Position numbers and translations under genes: made by a program
Origin: Phlyctochytrium arcticum
Lineage: Eukaryota > Chytridiomycota > Chytridiomycetes > Chytridiales > Chytridiaceae
Assembly: GCA_025602905.1 (NCBI GenBank)
Contig: JAHLKI010000005.1
Coordinates: forward strand, 372,001 to 436,000
DNA: 64,000 bases
Direction of reading: 5' to 3'
In this document: positions 1-12,262 of the stretch, one piece after another
How positions within the stretch are numbered: position 1 is the stretch's first letter
Layout: the number at the start of each line of letters is the position of its first letter
The notes under the pieces: model-generated
Databases searched by the model: none
What the model saw: only the letters and a program-made list of their open reading frames with translations
Told to the model about the DNA's origin: nothing

Positions 1-2557
1 CAGTGGATTTATATTTTTGCGATTCTTTGCCCCCACAATCTTAGGCCCTCGCCTCTTCGACATAATCGATGGTATGTATGACCCATTTTCGCGTCATTTG
101 GAGTTACATCGTACCCATGCCACCACCAGAATATCTTGATCCCAAGGTGGGACGAACGTTGACTTTGCTTGCCAAAACACTGCAGAACTTGGCAAATCTG
201 GTACCCTTTGGAGATAAAGAGCCGTATATGAAGGTACGCGATCATCTGCTAAAGTTTGTAAAAAACTCCTTCTAAAGGGCCATGTATTGCCTCTAGGATA
301 TGAATTCTTTCATAGAGGTCAATATTGACAGGATGAAAGACTATATCGATACCATTTCGGTGAGCCTTCCATGTCAAGTTCGTGCTAGTGGCGTGTAACA
401 TTTTCCTTGTCAGGCAAGGGAAGCGATTCCTGTGAATCCCGTGGCAATACATCATGTTCATTTTGAGACAGCTCGTGAAGCGAGTAGGTTATGGATGCTC
501 CTGGCACACGTCGTGTCTTACATCCCTCCGCAGCAAGGTTATTCAATCTATTTATTCGAGCTGCGCCCGCAATCTTGCAGGATATGACTGTAGGGCCATT
601 GTTCTTGGCTAGAATTCTTGGCTAATGTGCGTTTGAGTAGGAGCGGGATGCACCACTTATACGCAAACTGGCGAAAGTATTGACATCGCTGACTCTGGAG
701 ACTGCAGCACAAGACGGGAAGGATGACATTGCCCGGAACCCCTTCTCTTTCCCGACGTGAGTGACATAGGCATCACAGTCTTTAACCAATTATTAACGCC
801 TCTGATCCGGTAGCTTGAAACGGTCGTATGCCACACTGCTCAGTATGCGCGTTGCTCCTAAAGCAGAGAACGACGTGACTCAGTTAGAAAAAACGCCTAA
901 TGGATTTGCGGCAGCGGGCAGCGTGGATACCATACAGGAAGTGCAGGAGGATGGCGAGAGTTTCTTGCGTAGCCGCCTCACGTTAGGACGGTCCAGAGAC
1001 TCCATCCACTCCATTCACTCAATTGAAGGTGAACCACTGGCAAAAATGGCATCTCGTCATGAGATGGATGCATCAGCATCTCTGGCCCAGCGAGTCGCTT
1101 CTTCGGAGGCTATTGCTGTTTTAGGACAACGAACTGCTTCGTCAGAAGCCCTGAGCTCCCCATTGGCTCAGCGTGCGGCATCACTTGAGAAACTACCGCT
1201 ACCTACATCCATTGATACAAGTTCTACCAGTTTCCTAAAGAGAAGTTCGCAGGATGACCTCTTATCCTCGCCGGCAAGGAGCGCCATGCTTGCCCGTACT
1301 CCAACCACAATGTCAAGGCTCAGCGGCAAATCCACTAGCCAATCCTTTGCCTCGCATCTGCAAGATCTCGATCAGGCTTTGGGAAAACTAGATGCCACTA
1401 ATGTCAATACACCATCAGACGAGGTATCGTCGTCTTCGTTTTCCTTGGACTCTCGCAAGACCAGCTTCTCCCCCTCACCTTCCACGGAAACCGCACCAAG
1501 GAAAGCAAGCACATCCTCAGAACACGCGGGACCTGCGGCACGTCGCGCCCTGCGGGCGTCGCGATCTGGGCTTCCTGGAGGGGGTTTGGGAGCGGCGACG
1601 CAACATCTGGACAGTTTGAAAATCATGGCAATGTTGTCCAATGCTCGAGAAGTTGCGCTTCAGCAATCTGAAGAAGTATTGGCATCTCGCGGCGACTGTG
1701 CTGGTTGCAAGAGGAGAATCGTGGGCAGCGAAGTGAGACAGATGAATGACCTACTCTGGCATCCAGAACATTTTACCTGCAGCAAGTGTGGGGTACTGAT
1801 AAACTCGGAGAACGACGGGGAATTTTATAATGGTTACCTATACTGTTCAGAGCATAAGGTAGTGGTATTATCTATTTGACATGGTGATTTTTCTAAGTCG
1901 TTTCTTAGCTCAAGACGTGTGCCACATGCGAGGAACCAATCTCAAACTCGTTTGACACCATCAGTTTCTCAGGAAAATATTATCACAATGGGTGCTTCGT
2001 ATGCGGCGCTTGTGATTGCCCCGTGCAAGCTGGATTCATAACTTTTGAGGGAGCCCCGTACTGTCGCGAAGACTACTACCGCCTAGCTGGTTTAATGTGC
2101 GGAGTTTGTGGAAATAGTATCCCTGGAGGTAAGTGGGTATCAACTTCACCAGGGCTACTAGGAAAATAATATTTGCAACAGCATACGTTGAGATTGCCGG
2201 CCGCAAATATCATATTGACTGCAAAAGATGTGATGTAAGTTCAGACCTAATATACTGCCTAGGACTCTTTCAAACCTCTGTCAATACCAGAAATGCGACC
2301 GCACCCTGGCCAATAAGCCATACTTCATATTGGAAGACAACCTATACTGCAGCTCGCATATGCATGAGATGCTTACCTGCACATGGTGTGGGAAAATCAT
2401 CACGGGCAAGTCTGGGCAGATAATACGGCTGTCCTCCGGCCACAGTTATCATCCAGCATGTTTCAAATGCCACGACTGCGCGAAAAACCTCGGATCTGGG
2501 TTCTATGAGTTCAAGAGCGTGGCAAAATGTCATGAATGTTACTTGGTGTCTTTTTGA
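1..2557 (+). CDS. RasGAP-LIM fusion protein, 5' end outside window
   Basis: Multi-exon gene entering from the left edge. The first exon in frame reads FLRFFAPTILGPRLFDIID, the FLRF...P core of a Ras GTPase-activating domain. The next exons give the KTLQNLANL..F.DKEPYM helix and then MNSFIEVNIDRMKDYID, the usual end of RasGAP domains. A Ser-rich linker (about 815-1660) follows. Four LIM domains come after it: C-x2-C at 1697-1708 onward, then exons at 1909-2130, 2183-2236, and about 2292-2557, each with the CxxC...HxxC/CxxC...CxxC/H pattern. Introns include about 70-129, 234-294, 1858-1908 and 2131-2182. The stop is at 2555-2557. The expected role is to switch off Ras-type GTPases, with LIM domains docking it to cytoskeletal or cortical partners (inference). 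Known fungal LIM-GAPs are RhoGAPs, so RasGAP plus LIM is uncommon. The arginine finger lies upstream of the window. Confidence 0.82.
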
Positions 2558-2758
2558 ACTCTTTTATATACTTGAGTTGGCAGGCCGACTTCAAGTAGAG
2601 CACTTGTTGTCATTAAGGCTATTCACATAAAATTAGATATAAAATACAACAAAGAACTGACGCTTAAGAGTAGAGCACACATCATCCTATCTAAAAAGAG
2701 AATTTACATAAATGGCATTGGATGAGAAATGTTGCTCGAGCGTAAAGCGGCTTGTGAC

Positions 2759-4705
2759 CTAACCAATGGATCTTTTGCCAGCAGAAATTTCACTAAGCTG
2801 GCCTCCGACGCCAACAGCTTGGATGCGATATGTAACGTCGGATCCTTGTGCGAAAGAGTCGTCAACCCACATTGCTTGAGTGAGAGCTAGGTTTGCAGAT
2901 ATCCTGTCAGTCACGCCACTCCTTAATGGCTGACTACCGCCGCGGAATTCTGCGCCTCGACGGGTTTTGAAAATTCGATATGACGCTGCCCAGGAACTTC
3001 CCCGCCACGTAAGTCTTCCGTTTGTGGCCGAGAGAATTACGGGGGCCGGAGGGGTTGGATACGGCGTGTTGTTCGCAGAAAGACCTTGTATTCGAAGGGC
3101 ACGAGACCGAATAGCAGGGATGACGGTACCTTCTTCTGGGCCAAACTTGTCAGCCGTGTTCGCCTGGAATCCGGGAACATGATAGGATACTATTTCAAAG
3201 GTCTGCGTCGTGTCTTTTTTGCCTTCCGAGTGGACGAAGAAGCCTCCTCCGGCACTGTGTCCCCTATATTGATGGTCAAAAATGGTCTTTCAAAATGCCT
3301 CGAACTTCTCACATACCGCAAACTCCAGATGAGGCACCCAGTAACATTCCTGTTCTCCACTGTCTCGTCCATGATTTGGTTGTAAACGCCAACATCCGTT
3401 AATCCAAACTCGGCGGCAATGAAAACTTTGCCATAAGAAACTGCCAAGGCGGCCTCTCTTTTCAGATTCGCTCGATCATTGATCCCGTAATAGTGATTGC
3501 CCAAGATGTCCACATTGGGATCCTTGGGTGCTTGCCAGCGTGAGGAGCCTCCTATTGTCCCGTCGAAAACCAAAGTTCGCGGAGCCTGTGATTTGATGTG
3601 CGCAGCTATCTCTGAAATCCAAGATGCGGGAGGGGGGCTTTCTTCCCAACCTTTGAGTTCATTCCCTGTTTGCCAAGCGAGAATGGCCGGATCATCCCGA
3701 TAGCTATTTTGAGTGTAAGACTTCGAAGACCGTAATAAAGCATTCAAACATACCGGATGCCGGTGACGGTATTCTTGCGATTTAGCACAAACGTGATGAA
3801 GGCCTTGAAGTCCTCTCGGATGATCGGATCCGTAAAGAAGGCATCTTTGGATTTTCCGTACAGGTCAGCGAATGCAGCATAGCTGCCGTAGAAAAACTTC
3901 TCCCCAGTGTTGTATATTGTTATCTATCCAGCGTGAACAATATTAGTACGACACTATATTGCTTGAATGGCGGTGACTTACATCATTGTTGATAAACGGA
4001 ATAATCAGGCGAACTTTGTGACGACTAGCTGCAGCAATTGCGTTGTCAACGGCTACCATGTACTTCTCATCGTAGGCGCGTTTTCCGGTGATATGATAGC
4101 CCACAGAAAAAGTGTAGGTACGTGCAACTCGTCCACCCAAGCCGGCAATGGATCGCATCAAGTCATCTTGTTCATAAGGATCTGGGATCACTCTGTTGTT
4201 GTTGGGCTTATCCCCGTTCACGAGTAGGCTGGGGGCATTGGCGCTGACGAAGCGAAATGGGTATGATCCATCGTAGAGAATGCCGCCTTTCCTTGTGATA
4301 AAGTCCAAACCATTGTCATTTGTCGTATTGGCAGAGGGGATTGCGTCTTCCTCACAGTCGGGATCTTCTTCTGGAATATCATCGTCACAATCTTGGTCAT
4401 CCGACGACGCAATGGAAGGCGTAGGCACCGGGGGCGACGTGCGAATAAGTGGCTGGGATTGGCAGATGACTAAAAACAGTGGTTAGTTCTTTAACAGTTT
4501 GTGCAGAACAAATTTTACCAAAATACTCACACCAAAATTTTGGGCAACCGTTTTGGCCTAGCCATTTGTCGAGTTGATACCAGCGGCGAGGAACCAAAGC
4601 TGGCTGATCTTGCGATTGTAAAGGATGGGCGTTGACGAGTTGGTGGATAGACGTTAAAGTCAGTAATCCCGCTGCTATTGTGGAGGCAGGAAGTTTCAAA
4701 ATCAT
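2759..4705 (-). CDS. Secreted glycoside hydrolase family 5 (mannanase/cellulase-like)
   Basis: Starts with a clear signal peptide (MILKLPASTIAAGLLTLTSIH, cut near VNAHP). An acidic Ser/Asp linker follows, then a GH5 TIM barrel. Exons are about 4705-4535, 4456-3990, 3926-3756, 3707-3327 and 3274-2759, joined at GT-AG introns with consistent phase. The acid/base glutamate sits in WQTGNELKGW (about 3650-3690) and the nucleophile glutamate in IAAEFGL (about 3410). The block DDPAILAW before NEL is typical of GH5_7-type fungal endo-mannanases, but the substrate (mannan versus beta-glucan) cannot be fixed from this. The C-terminal exon, about 170 residues, resembles a fibronectin/beta-sandwich module (TYRIQAVGVGGQLSEISAG). 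The gene is divergent from MSM1. Likely an extracellular polysaccharide-degrading enzyme. Confidence 0.78.
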
Positions 4706-5183
4706 CTTGGGCTGGACGATGAAGTATTCTTGGAAACACGAATGGCCACCCCGTCCAGCAACACTCGCAGCTGAATATATGTATCGTTTTCAAGAATTGA
4801 GACTGCGACAAAGTGGGTCCATCACGCAGAATGTATCCCTGAAATGCTGACCTTCTTTTTACTCGCTCCAGAACTTGGCTTTGACGCGTCGAAGGTTTCA
4901 CCCATCGCGTCAAATCTTGGTAAAGGCATCCCTGACGCGGTTTGCATAAGCGCCAAGAAAAAATATCATAGTCACTGCCGCCGACTTTAGGCTGACTTCC
5001 CACCTTCTCAGACTCTTTTATAATGGGAAAAAGTACATAGTCTCAACGCGTTTGTCGGTCTCGAACGCGTCGCGCGTTCGTTCTACTCTCTGGTCAGCCA
5101 TCTGTGGCTTGGCAGGGCTTGGTCCAACGATGCCCGAAATTCCGCTGCACCGGTGATTCAAGCATTTGACATTTGGACGACAA
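4706..5183. other. Intergenic region between divergent GH5 and MSM1 genes
   Basis: About 480 bases between two divergently transcribed starts. Short open frames exist on both strands but have no recognisable protein signature. It must hold both promoters. I see no tRNA and no repeat; there are several cgcgtc motifs (around 4885, 4909 and 5046-5076), which could be factor sites (inference). Confidence 0.5.
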
Positions 5184-7377
5184 ATGACTTTACTTGTGTC
5201 GTTGAGAAGATCGGCGTCAATAGCGATATGCGCAAAGGGGAGCTGGCTCCCGGGGATGACCAAGCCTCGTCTTGGCTTCATCAGACAACCCTTTCTCGGC
5301 CACACCCTCTCGACGCAAACTACCCCTCCTCCAGTATACATAACCACTCCCATATTTTACGCAAATGCTGGTGCGTATGAATAAAAACCGCATGTTTGCC
5401 GTCTTTTTGACTGTTTGATAGAGCCGCACATTGGACATTTGTACTCCACTGTTTTGGCTGACACATTGGGCCGATACTACGCCCTGAAAGGAAATAGGAC
5501 ATTACTGAGTACTGGTACCGATGAACATGGGCAAAAGGTTTGGCACTTGCTTATCTGATTGCTTTATCACAAAGCTTACTTGGGAACTGTTAGATACAAG
5601 AGGCGGCAGCAAAGCATGGGATACCAACGGGTGCTTTTTGCGACGAGGTGTCCAACAAATTTAAGGTAGCATCAAGAATCGCTCCGCGAGCGCAGCTGAC
5701 TGATGTATCGTTTTCCATAGAATCTGTTTGATGAGGCAGGTGTTGATTACACAGACTTTGTCAGAACAACCGAGCCACGCCATCGGAAAGCGGTGGAGCA
5801 TTTGTGGGTGAGATCTGACAGTAGTGTCTCATACAAACAAAGATCTGACAGTAATCAGCAAGTATTGGTAGAACGCGGGTATATATATAAAGGGCACCAC
5901 GAGGGGTGGTATGCCGTGTCGGACGAGACATTTTATCCCGCATCGCAAGTGGAACCAGTTTTAGTTGACGGCGAAACCCGGATGGTAGGTGCAATTTGGC
6001 CACCAATTTCACTCACGACAACTGCTAATGTGGTACTACAGGTGTCAAAAGAAACGGGCGTCAAAGTTATATGGATGAAAGAGGAGAATTATAAATTCCG
6101 TCTAAGCTTGCTGAAACAACCGCTGTTAGACTGGCTTCAGAAAAACCCGACAGCTATTATTCCCAAATTTCGACAGGACGAGATTGTTGATGCACTGACG
6201 TTGCGGGCGGATGAGCAGCTGGCTGATCTTTCCGTCTCGCGTCTTCGTAAGCGCGTTTCATGGGGCATTCCTGTCCCGAATGATCCCGACCATGTCATCT
6301 ACGTGTGGCTCGACGCCCTAGCCAATTATCTGACAGTGTTAGGTTACCCGTGGGAGACCCCGAGTGCAACCTCTCTGCAAGATGCCTGGCCTGCCCAATG
6401 GCACGTTGTCGGAAAAGACATCCTGAAGTATGGATCGCTTCCTTCAATGTCTGATACATGAACTTATTCTCGTGCAGATTCCACGCCATTTACTGGCCAG
6501 CGTTCCTCATTGCGGCTGGTTTGGCCCCTCCACGCAAGATTGTGGCTCATGGTCATTGGCTCATGGGAAACTCCAAAATGAGCAAGAGCAAGGGAAACGT
6601 TGCAAATCCATGGGCTCTTATGAAGAAATTTGGAAAAGAGCCTGTACGTTACTTCTTGATTCGCGACGGTGGGGTGACATATGACGCAGGTTCGTCTGAG
6701 CTATGGGACAAGGGACTGTTTTAATTGTCTGACACTGATGATGTTGTCGTTTAGAGTTTTCTGAGCGCACAGTGGAAATGAGGTACAAAAAGGATCTTGC
6801 AGGACAATTAGGCAACCTTGCTATGCGATGCTGCGCCCCTAAGATCAACCCCTCCGGCAAGATTCCTTCCGATCCTGGAATAATAACGGACGCTGAAGAA
6901 AATCTCGTACGGAAACTAGATGGTGTTGCAGGTAAGCGACTCGTTTCTGTTCCCGCTTGCCCGAGCTAATCAAATGCAGGTTTGATGGAAGCTGCTTTCG
7001 AAGAAGCAAAGTTTAGTGCTGGTTTAGAAGCTATTTTCGATTGCATATCGGAGGCAAACAAGTATTGGGATACCGCCAAGCCATGGACTTTAGTTAAATC
7101 TGAGAATCCCACCGACCACGCACGATTACAGACGGTGTTATATCATGCGATTGAGACAGTTCGTATCGCGAGTATTCTTTTGCAGCCCGTTCTTCCTCTC
7201 AAAATGGCCCAATTGCTTGATGACATCGATGTTCCCGCGGAACAACGGCGGTGGGAAAATGCCGCTCTTGGATTCCGATACAGCCACGCCAAGTGGCATG
7301 CCGTGTCAGCCTCCCTTCCCCTTCATCGAACACCTATATTCCCTGTCACCAAAAATGAGGCAGCAGGCAGTAGATAG
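5184..7377 (+). CDS. MSM1: Mitochondrial methionyl-tRNA synthetase
   Basis: Class I aminoacyl-tRNA synthetase. The ATG at 5184 opens an Arg-rich, acid-poor leader (MTLLVSLRRSASIAICAK) typical of a mitochondrial targeting peptide. The catalytic core follows as YITTPIFYANA-EPHIGHLYS, with the HIGH signature HIGH intact across an intron at about 5371-5421. GTDEHGQK, WYAVSDETFYP and VWLDALANY are all present. The KMSKS loop reads NSKMSKSKGN near 6570-6600. A C-terminal anticodon-binding helical domain ends at 7377. Six to eight short introns are needed. There is no C-terminal tRNA-binding extension, as is normal for the mitochondrial form. It charges mitochondrial initiator/elongator tRNA-Met. 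The 3' end converges on PTH2, 85 bases away. Confidence 0.93.
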
Positions 7378-7462
7378 ATTCACAGCATCCCTTTAGTCCC
7401 ATAGCATCCATAGAACTGCATTAGATCCATGGAGCAAGTGTAATATCCCAGTTGTTAAACAA

Positions 7463-8347
7463 CTACAGTAACTTAAGATGTCTCGTAATTTTATCTATGG
7501 CTGGAATGGGACCTATGTAGTAACGTTGAGAAAATGGTTTGTGGTAGATAGTACGTCAGCTTACCTGGGCCAATCGCCAGCACCGTTCGGCTTCCTTCTG
7601 GGATTTGTGTGCGACCAGCATCTTCTATATACTCCGCGATCAAACCACTTTTGCCTGCCAGGTCGTACAAGTCCATCCTACAACATGGAGTTGGTATACA
7701 ATGCTACATCTAGTTTCACGGATACATACAGCTCTTTCTCTGAGTTGATCTTCACCGCTACCTTTGCGGCTCCATAGCGCTCCCACTTGGAAAGGATGTT
7801 TGGTTGCGTCCGTGATGCGGTTTGAACAGCAGCAACAGCTGCATGACAACACTGTCAAAGATGGGGGGAGGTGCCCTGATGAGAACAGTAAACACATTTT
7901 ATACAAAGTACTTATTACCTGAGCCGCAATTTTGCCTTTCCCCATACCAAGGTCGTTTCTCACTACCAAAATCATCTTGTGCTCTTTCTTTGGCCGCTCA
8001 TCCTCCGAATCACTTTCGCTACTCGAATCGGATTGAAGCACTTTTGACTTTGAACTGTTCTGGTTCTGACAAAAGCGACGGGACTAAAGTGGGCGTAAGT
8101 AAAAGCTTATATAGCACACGATGCAGACACTGGGCAACCTGTCTCAAGATCCACCAATTCTGCAATTTAATGCCAAGGAACAAGCCGGAAGCTGCTGCGG
8201 CGGTAAGGTGCAGATACGAGAACTGGCGAGTCAGCAGTGGAGCTGAGAGTTCCAGAAACGAAAGCATTGCTCAAATCCGCAAAGTAAATTGAAACCCAAT
8301 GACAAACAAAGATGGAATTTCTCACTTGAAGTGGCTGTGACACTCAT
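7463..8347 (-). CDS. PTH2: Peptidyl-tRNA hydrolase 2
   Basis: Archaeal-type Pth2 that releases peptides from peptidyl-tRNA. The conserved core KMILVVRNDLGMGKGKIAAQ is followed by CSHAAVAAV after an intron, then KWERYGAAKVAVKINSEKEL, AGRTQIPEGSRTVLAIGPGP and a short tail to the stop at 7463-7465. A hydrophobic stretch near the N-terminus (LTAAAASGLFLGIKL) followed by an acidic Ser/Asp linker matches the membrane-anchored eukaryotic form on the mitochondrial outer membrane. The start is uncertain. An ATG at 8347 with a small first exon joins in frame (MSVTATS), and an alternative ATG is at 8267. At least four introns. It shares a roughly 190-bp bidirectional promoter with the next gene. Confidence 0.9.
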
Positions 8348-8537
8348 TTCTGCAGGACCAACGATACGATTTTGCCATCGAGTTTCGTTGAACTTGGAAT
8401 GACTGTGAAAAAGTGTACGGCAACAAAGGATCAAGTTTCAAGGCTGTCCCCTGCAGAGTCCGGAACCGAAACTAAAGAAGCCGCTCATTCATCCGAGACC
8501 TACTTTCCAACCGGCGCCAGATCTATTAGTGTGAAGA

Positions 8538-10941
8538 ATGGCGAAGCAAGTCAAACTGTAAAATTATTGCATTCATTTGAGTGCTATCATCTATTTGACG
8601 ATTTCCAGGCTGGTTGTAGGAGGGTTGAACGGTTTTTTTTCAGCCGGATTTTCGAAAATTGCATCTATCAATAAGAAGCATGGTCCTTTTGACCTTCTAC
8701 TTTGCGTCGGAGATTTCTTTGGTTCAGATGACGATCAATCAACAGGAGGCAATGATGAACTCGAGAAACTTATGAATGGCCAAATCAAAGGTAGCGGCTT
8801 TGCCAAAGCGGCAGTTGTGAACCAGAAGGCTTATACACGCTTCCTCTTTTTAGTACCACTAGCAGCCTATATCGTGGGTAGCAAGAGCCGTTTCCCAAAA
8901 GACATTTCAGAAAAGATAAAATCAAATCACGGCGAGATATGTCAGGATCTGGCTTATATCGGTAAAGTAGCGCTCGCGATTCACATGTGTGGTCTTCGGA
9001 CTCAAGTTTCTCCATTTATTTCCATCTTAGGGAATCATGGAGTGATGACCACCATCGATGGACTGCGGATTGCTTTTTTGAGTGGAGTCTCTGTCGCAGA
9101 TGAGGATCCGTCGCTACCTACAAGCTCTGAACGATATACCCAAGCCAGTGTGGAGGAGCTGATACAATTGTGTACATCCAAGGCTGCCATGAGCACACTA
9201 CCTCCTGTGACAGATATCCTACTCACAAGTGAAGCCCCAGAGGGTCTCTCCAATGGGTCCTCTGCTAGTCTGGATATCTACAACCCCAAAGAAAGTGACG
9301 AGTCGCGGCATATTGCGCAGTTGGTTACCGCTCTGCAACCGCGCTACCATTTCGCTGGAGGGACCTCCGGTTTTTTTGAGCGCGAGCCGTACTTGAACGT
9401 GATGGGTGCTAAGCACGTCACCCGCTTCATCAGGTTGGGGGACTTTAGGCCGAAGACCAAAGGCCGGGTCAGTACATGTGCGATATGTGTGAGCGAGCTC
9501 GTACTTATTTATCTCCAAGTAGTGGTTCTACGCAATGAACATTGTGCCTGCACCCGAAATTGAAGCCACCCAACTCCAAGCAAAACCCGCTAATACGACC
9601 AGTTTTCCGTTTTTCTCGGAGGGCCAGAGTCGGAAACGTGACATGGATACGGTACGTGCTGCCGCGAAAATTCAAGCAATGTGCACATGTTAAGGCTTTA
9701 TCAGACGGGTGACAGCTTCTTCTTCGAGCCAAGTAATGTACCAACTAAAAAAGGGCGGCGTGGTAAGTTTCACCTACTCGTCGTCGACCAATCATAGTGT
9801 ACTAAACTTCCTTCAGCTCCTCCAAGCTCCTACGTTTGCCGCCGCTGTGATCAACCCGGTCATTGGAAAGAGGACTGTACGAAACGCTCCGCCCGGCCAC
9901 CACCAGATGGCTATGTTTGCCGAATATGTGGGGAGTCGACCCACTATATACGCGATTGTCCGAAAGGCGATTCGAACTCGTCGCAAAAGATGGATCCCAT
10001 CGCCAACAGAGATGGTTTGTGAAGATTATGTGTCTTTATATGACCGCATGCTGATGTGTTGTCGCTTCAGCTAGCCTGTGTTGGTTTTGTTTATCTAACC
10101 CGGCACTTGAAAAGCATTTGATCGTCAATATTGAGGAGGAGTCGTACTTGACCTTGGCTAAAGGCGGACTTTCAGAATGGGGTGGTCACCTGCTGATCGT
10201 TCCTATTGCACATCAATCATCTTCTATTCATTTGAGGAAGTCGGCCGATGCTGAGTCAGTCAATCCTTGTTTGGAAGAGATGAACCGGATGAAGACAGAA
10301 ATCAGGGATGCTTTCGCGAAAAAGGATAGCATCATGGTATGCTTTGAGATATTTTCGGGAAGTGATGGTGGCGAACGGGATCGTTTGCAACATATGCATG
10401 TGCAGGTAAGGCGCCAATGGCACGGAACAGATGCAGGATTCTTACAATTTTTGTAACAGGTAGTATCATTACCTGCGGAGCTCGTGACAGAGGTGGAACG
10501 TGAATTTTTGGATGCTGCAGAAAAGGCTGGATTGGAAGTAGTAGATGAGAATGTCATGGATCAAGCTTCAATGGATGACCCCTTCATTCGTCTGGACCTT
10601 CCGATATCGGAGGATTATTCACTCCCTCTCAAGACAACACATAAAACTATATGGCTGAAAGCGACCGAAGCGGCGATCGAGGAGAACAATCGCCTGGTAA
10701 CTGAATCACAATATTCCGGCCGCAGGCCTCCCAGGCTACTCGACATCCAATTTGGACGGTTAGTATGGCAGTTTACCTCCAAGACATGAGGGACTGATAA
10801 CTTTCTCATCATAGACGGGTCCTAGCCACGCTAATGGGTAAACCTGATTCGGTCAATTGGAAAAATTGCATTCTTCCCGAGGATAAGGAAGTGGAGTTGA
10901 CACTATCAATGCGCAATTTGTTAACAGGGGACTCGACTTGA
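8538..10941 (+). CDS. DRN1: CWF19L1/Drn1-type lariat debranching-associated splicing protein with CCHC knuckles
   Basis: The start MAKQVKL splices at about 8558-8607 to LVVGGLNGFF. The metallophosphoesterase-like N-terminal domain contains FDLLLCVGDFFGS and ILGNHG-type blocks (GNHGVMTTIDGL after an intron near 8964-9030). The middle carries two CCHC zinc knuckles, CRRCDQPGHWKEDC and CRICGESTHYIRDC (about 9833-9963). The CwfJ C-1 domain begins LCWFCLSNP, with TLAKGGLS and the HIT-like HMHVQV (about 10393-10410). The C-2 domain ends near WKNCILPEDKE and stops at 10939-10941. This family supports the lariat debranching enzyme and post-catalytic spliceosome turnover in the nucleus. The knuckle pair is an addition to the human layout and probably binds RNA (inference). 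About eight introns. Confidence 0.92.
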
Positions 10942-11280
10942 TTGGGTAACTACAAGGGGCCTTGTAACTAAGATAAAACCAAGTATACAGCTATATACTC
11001 TCTTTAATCTTAAATTTGTTCGAAGATTCATAGAGGGTTTCCCCTGGAAGGTGCAATTTGGGTCCTGCCATTTGAAAATGAGCGGTGTTCTTAGAACATA
11101 ATGATAAGCAACCGATGAATATTCCTATACGCTCTTGACTGGGAGTTCGCCTCGAAAGTGGCAGTCGCGAAAGCTTGTTGGTTGTGGTTGCAGTCTTGGT
11201 TAGAATGGCGTAACAGTGACCTTCAGCGAAAGGTATTTGCAGATGATAGTATGCAATTGGATGCCTGCAGAAGCCAAAAT
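10942..11280. other. Convergent intergenic region between DRN1 and RFA3
   Basis: About 340 bases between two gene 3' ends. It contains AT-rich stretches suitable for polyadenylation on both strands. Open frames across it are short and have no recognisable signature, so I call nothing coding. Confidence 0.5.
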
Positions 11281-11892
11281 TCACCAGCCAAACACATCTT
11301 TGAACTCCCAGGTGGTCAAGACCATCTTATTATATGCATTCGGATCTGTACTCCCAAATGTTAAAAAGAGAAGGCAATGATGATCTCTGACCGAACGTTA
11401 CCCCAGGTGTCGTTGAAACCTGTAGAGGACACTTCTGCTACCGCAAGGTTTTGCTGTACACGTCCCTACGCGTATTTAGCGTTCAGGAGGAGCAAATCTG
11501 TCAAAAGCGGCTATTTCTTACCAAAACTTCCACAATACGACCATTGCATCCAATCAGAGAAGATCCCTGCGGTGAGATGAATTTCATGAACGATAAGTGG
11601 TAACGACTCAAAGGCAATTACTGGCATCATTTGCACGACAACTTGGCCTTGATCCGACGATTCAAGTAGGGCTTCATTCGTAGATGAATTTATCTAAATT
11701 TCAAGTTGGTGATGGTCATATCTTCCCCGCTGATGCTGCTTACAGCAAGAACTTTTCCAACAACGCGAACCATTCTGTTCACGCTTTTTGGTAGATATGA
11801 CTGTGTCAAGAGATGAGATCAAATCCCCAATCTCGTTGGGAAACCGCTGAAAATACCGAGTTGACTCGTGGTTGGACCTCGCTTTGATTCAT
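11281..11892 (-). CDS. RFA3: Replication protein A 14-kDa subunit (RPA3)
   Basis: A small gene of about 110 codons split into six exons, so no single open frame reveals it. It begins MNQSEVQPRVNS at 11892 and continues after an intron as SYLPKSVNRMVRVVGKVLA. The next exon, INSSTNEALLESSDQGQVVVQ, is the RPA3 pattern A..E.SDGGQV.V. Then come GSSLIGCNGRIVEVLGRVQQ and AYNKMVLTTWEFKDVFGW, which matches the family C-terminus (V.L.....F...F). All five introns are GT-AG and keep phase. It forms the OB-fold trimerisation core of RPA with RPA1/RPA2, binding ssDNA in replication and repair. The length agrees with yeast Rfa3 and human RPA14 (about 120 aa). Confidence 0.85.
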
Positions 11893-12262
11893 GCTTCTCT
11901 CGTGATAAAATTTAGTGAGGTACAGCAAGTGCGCTGAAAGTAGGAAGTAAGGCGATGCAGTTTCAAATCCCAAGGTGAGGAACTCCCACGTTTTGACTAG
12001 CGTTTTGTAACTTTTGTTGCCTCGAATTTGATTGATAGCACAGCCACCGTGACATATTCTGCGATCGCCCTCGTCTGGTCGACAACCTCGAAACTCTGCG
12101 AAACTCTCTCCATCCTGCGCGAAACGCTGCATACATAGGTAAAGCCGTCGAGTACAGCAACTCGCTGATTGAAAAGGCTAAGCGTTCAGATCTCTAATTC
12201 TACTGGTTTTTGAAGTTGAGCGACGCTGGAAATAAACAAGCGCCGAGAGCAGCAGAGAAGCA
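11893..12262. other. Bidirectional promoter region RFA3/HPT1
   Basis: About 370 bases between two divergent starts. Open frames on the minus strand here (for example around 11963-12160) are Arg/Ser-rich and show no family signature. I see no RNA gene or repeat. Confidence 0.45.

Noticed and set aside
8372..8674. Plus-strand open frame before DRN1
   Set aside because: The real start MAKQVKL is in a different frame and splices to the conserved LVVGGLNGFF; this frame overlaps it by chance.
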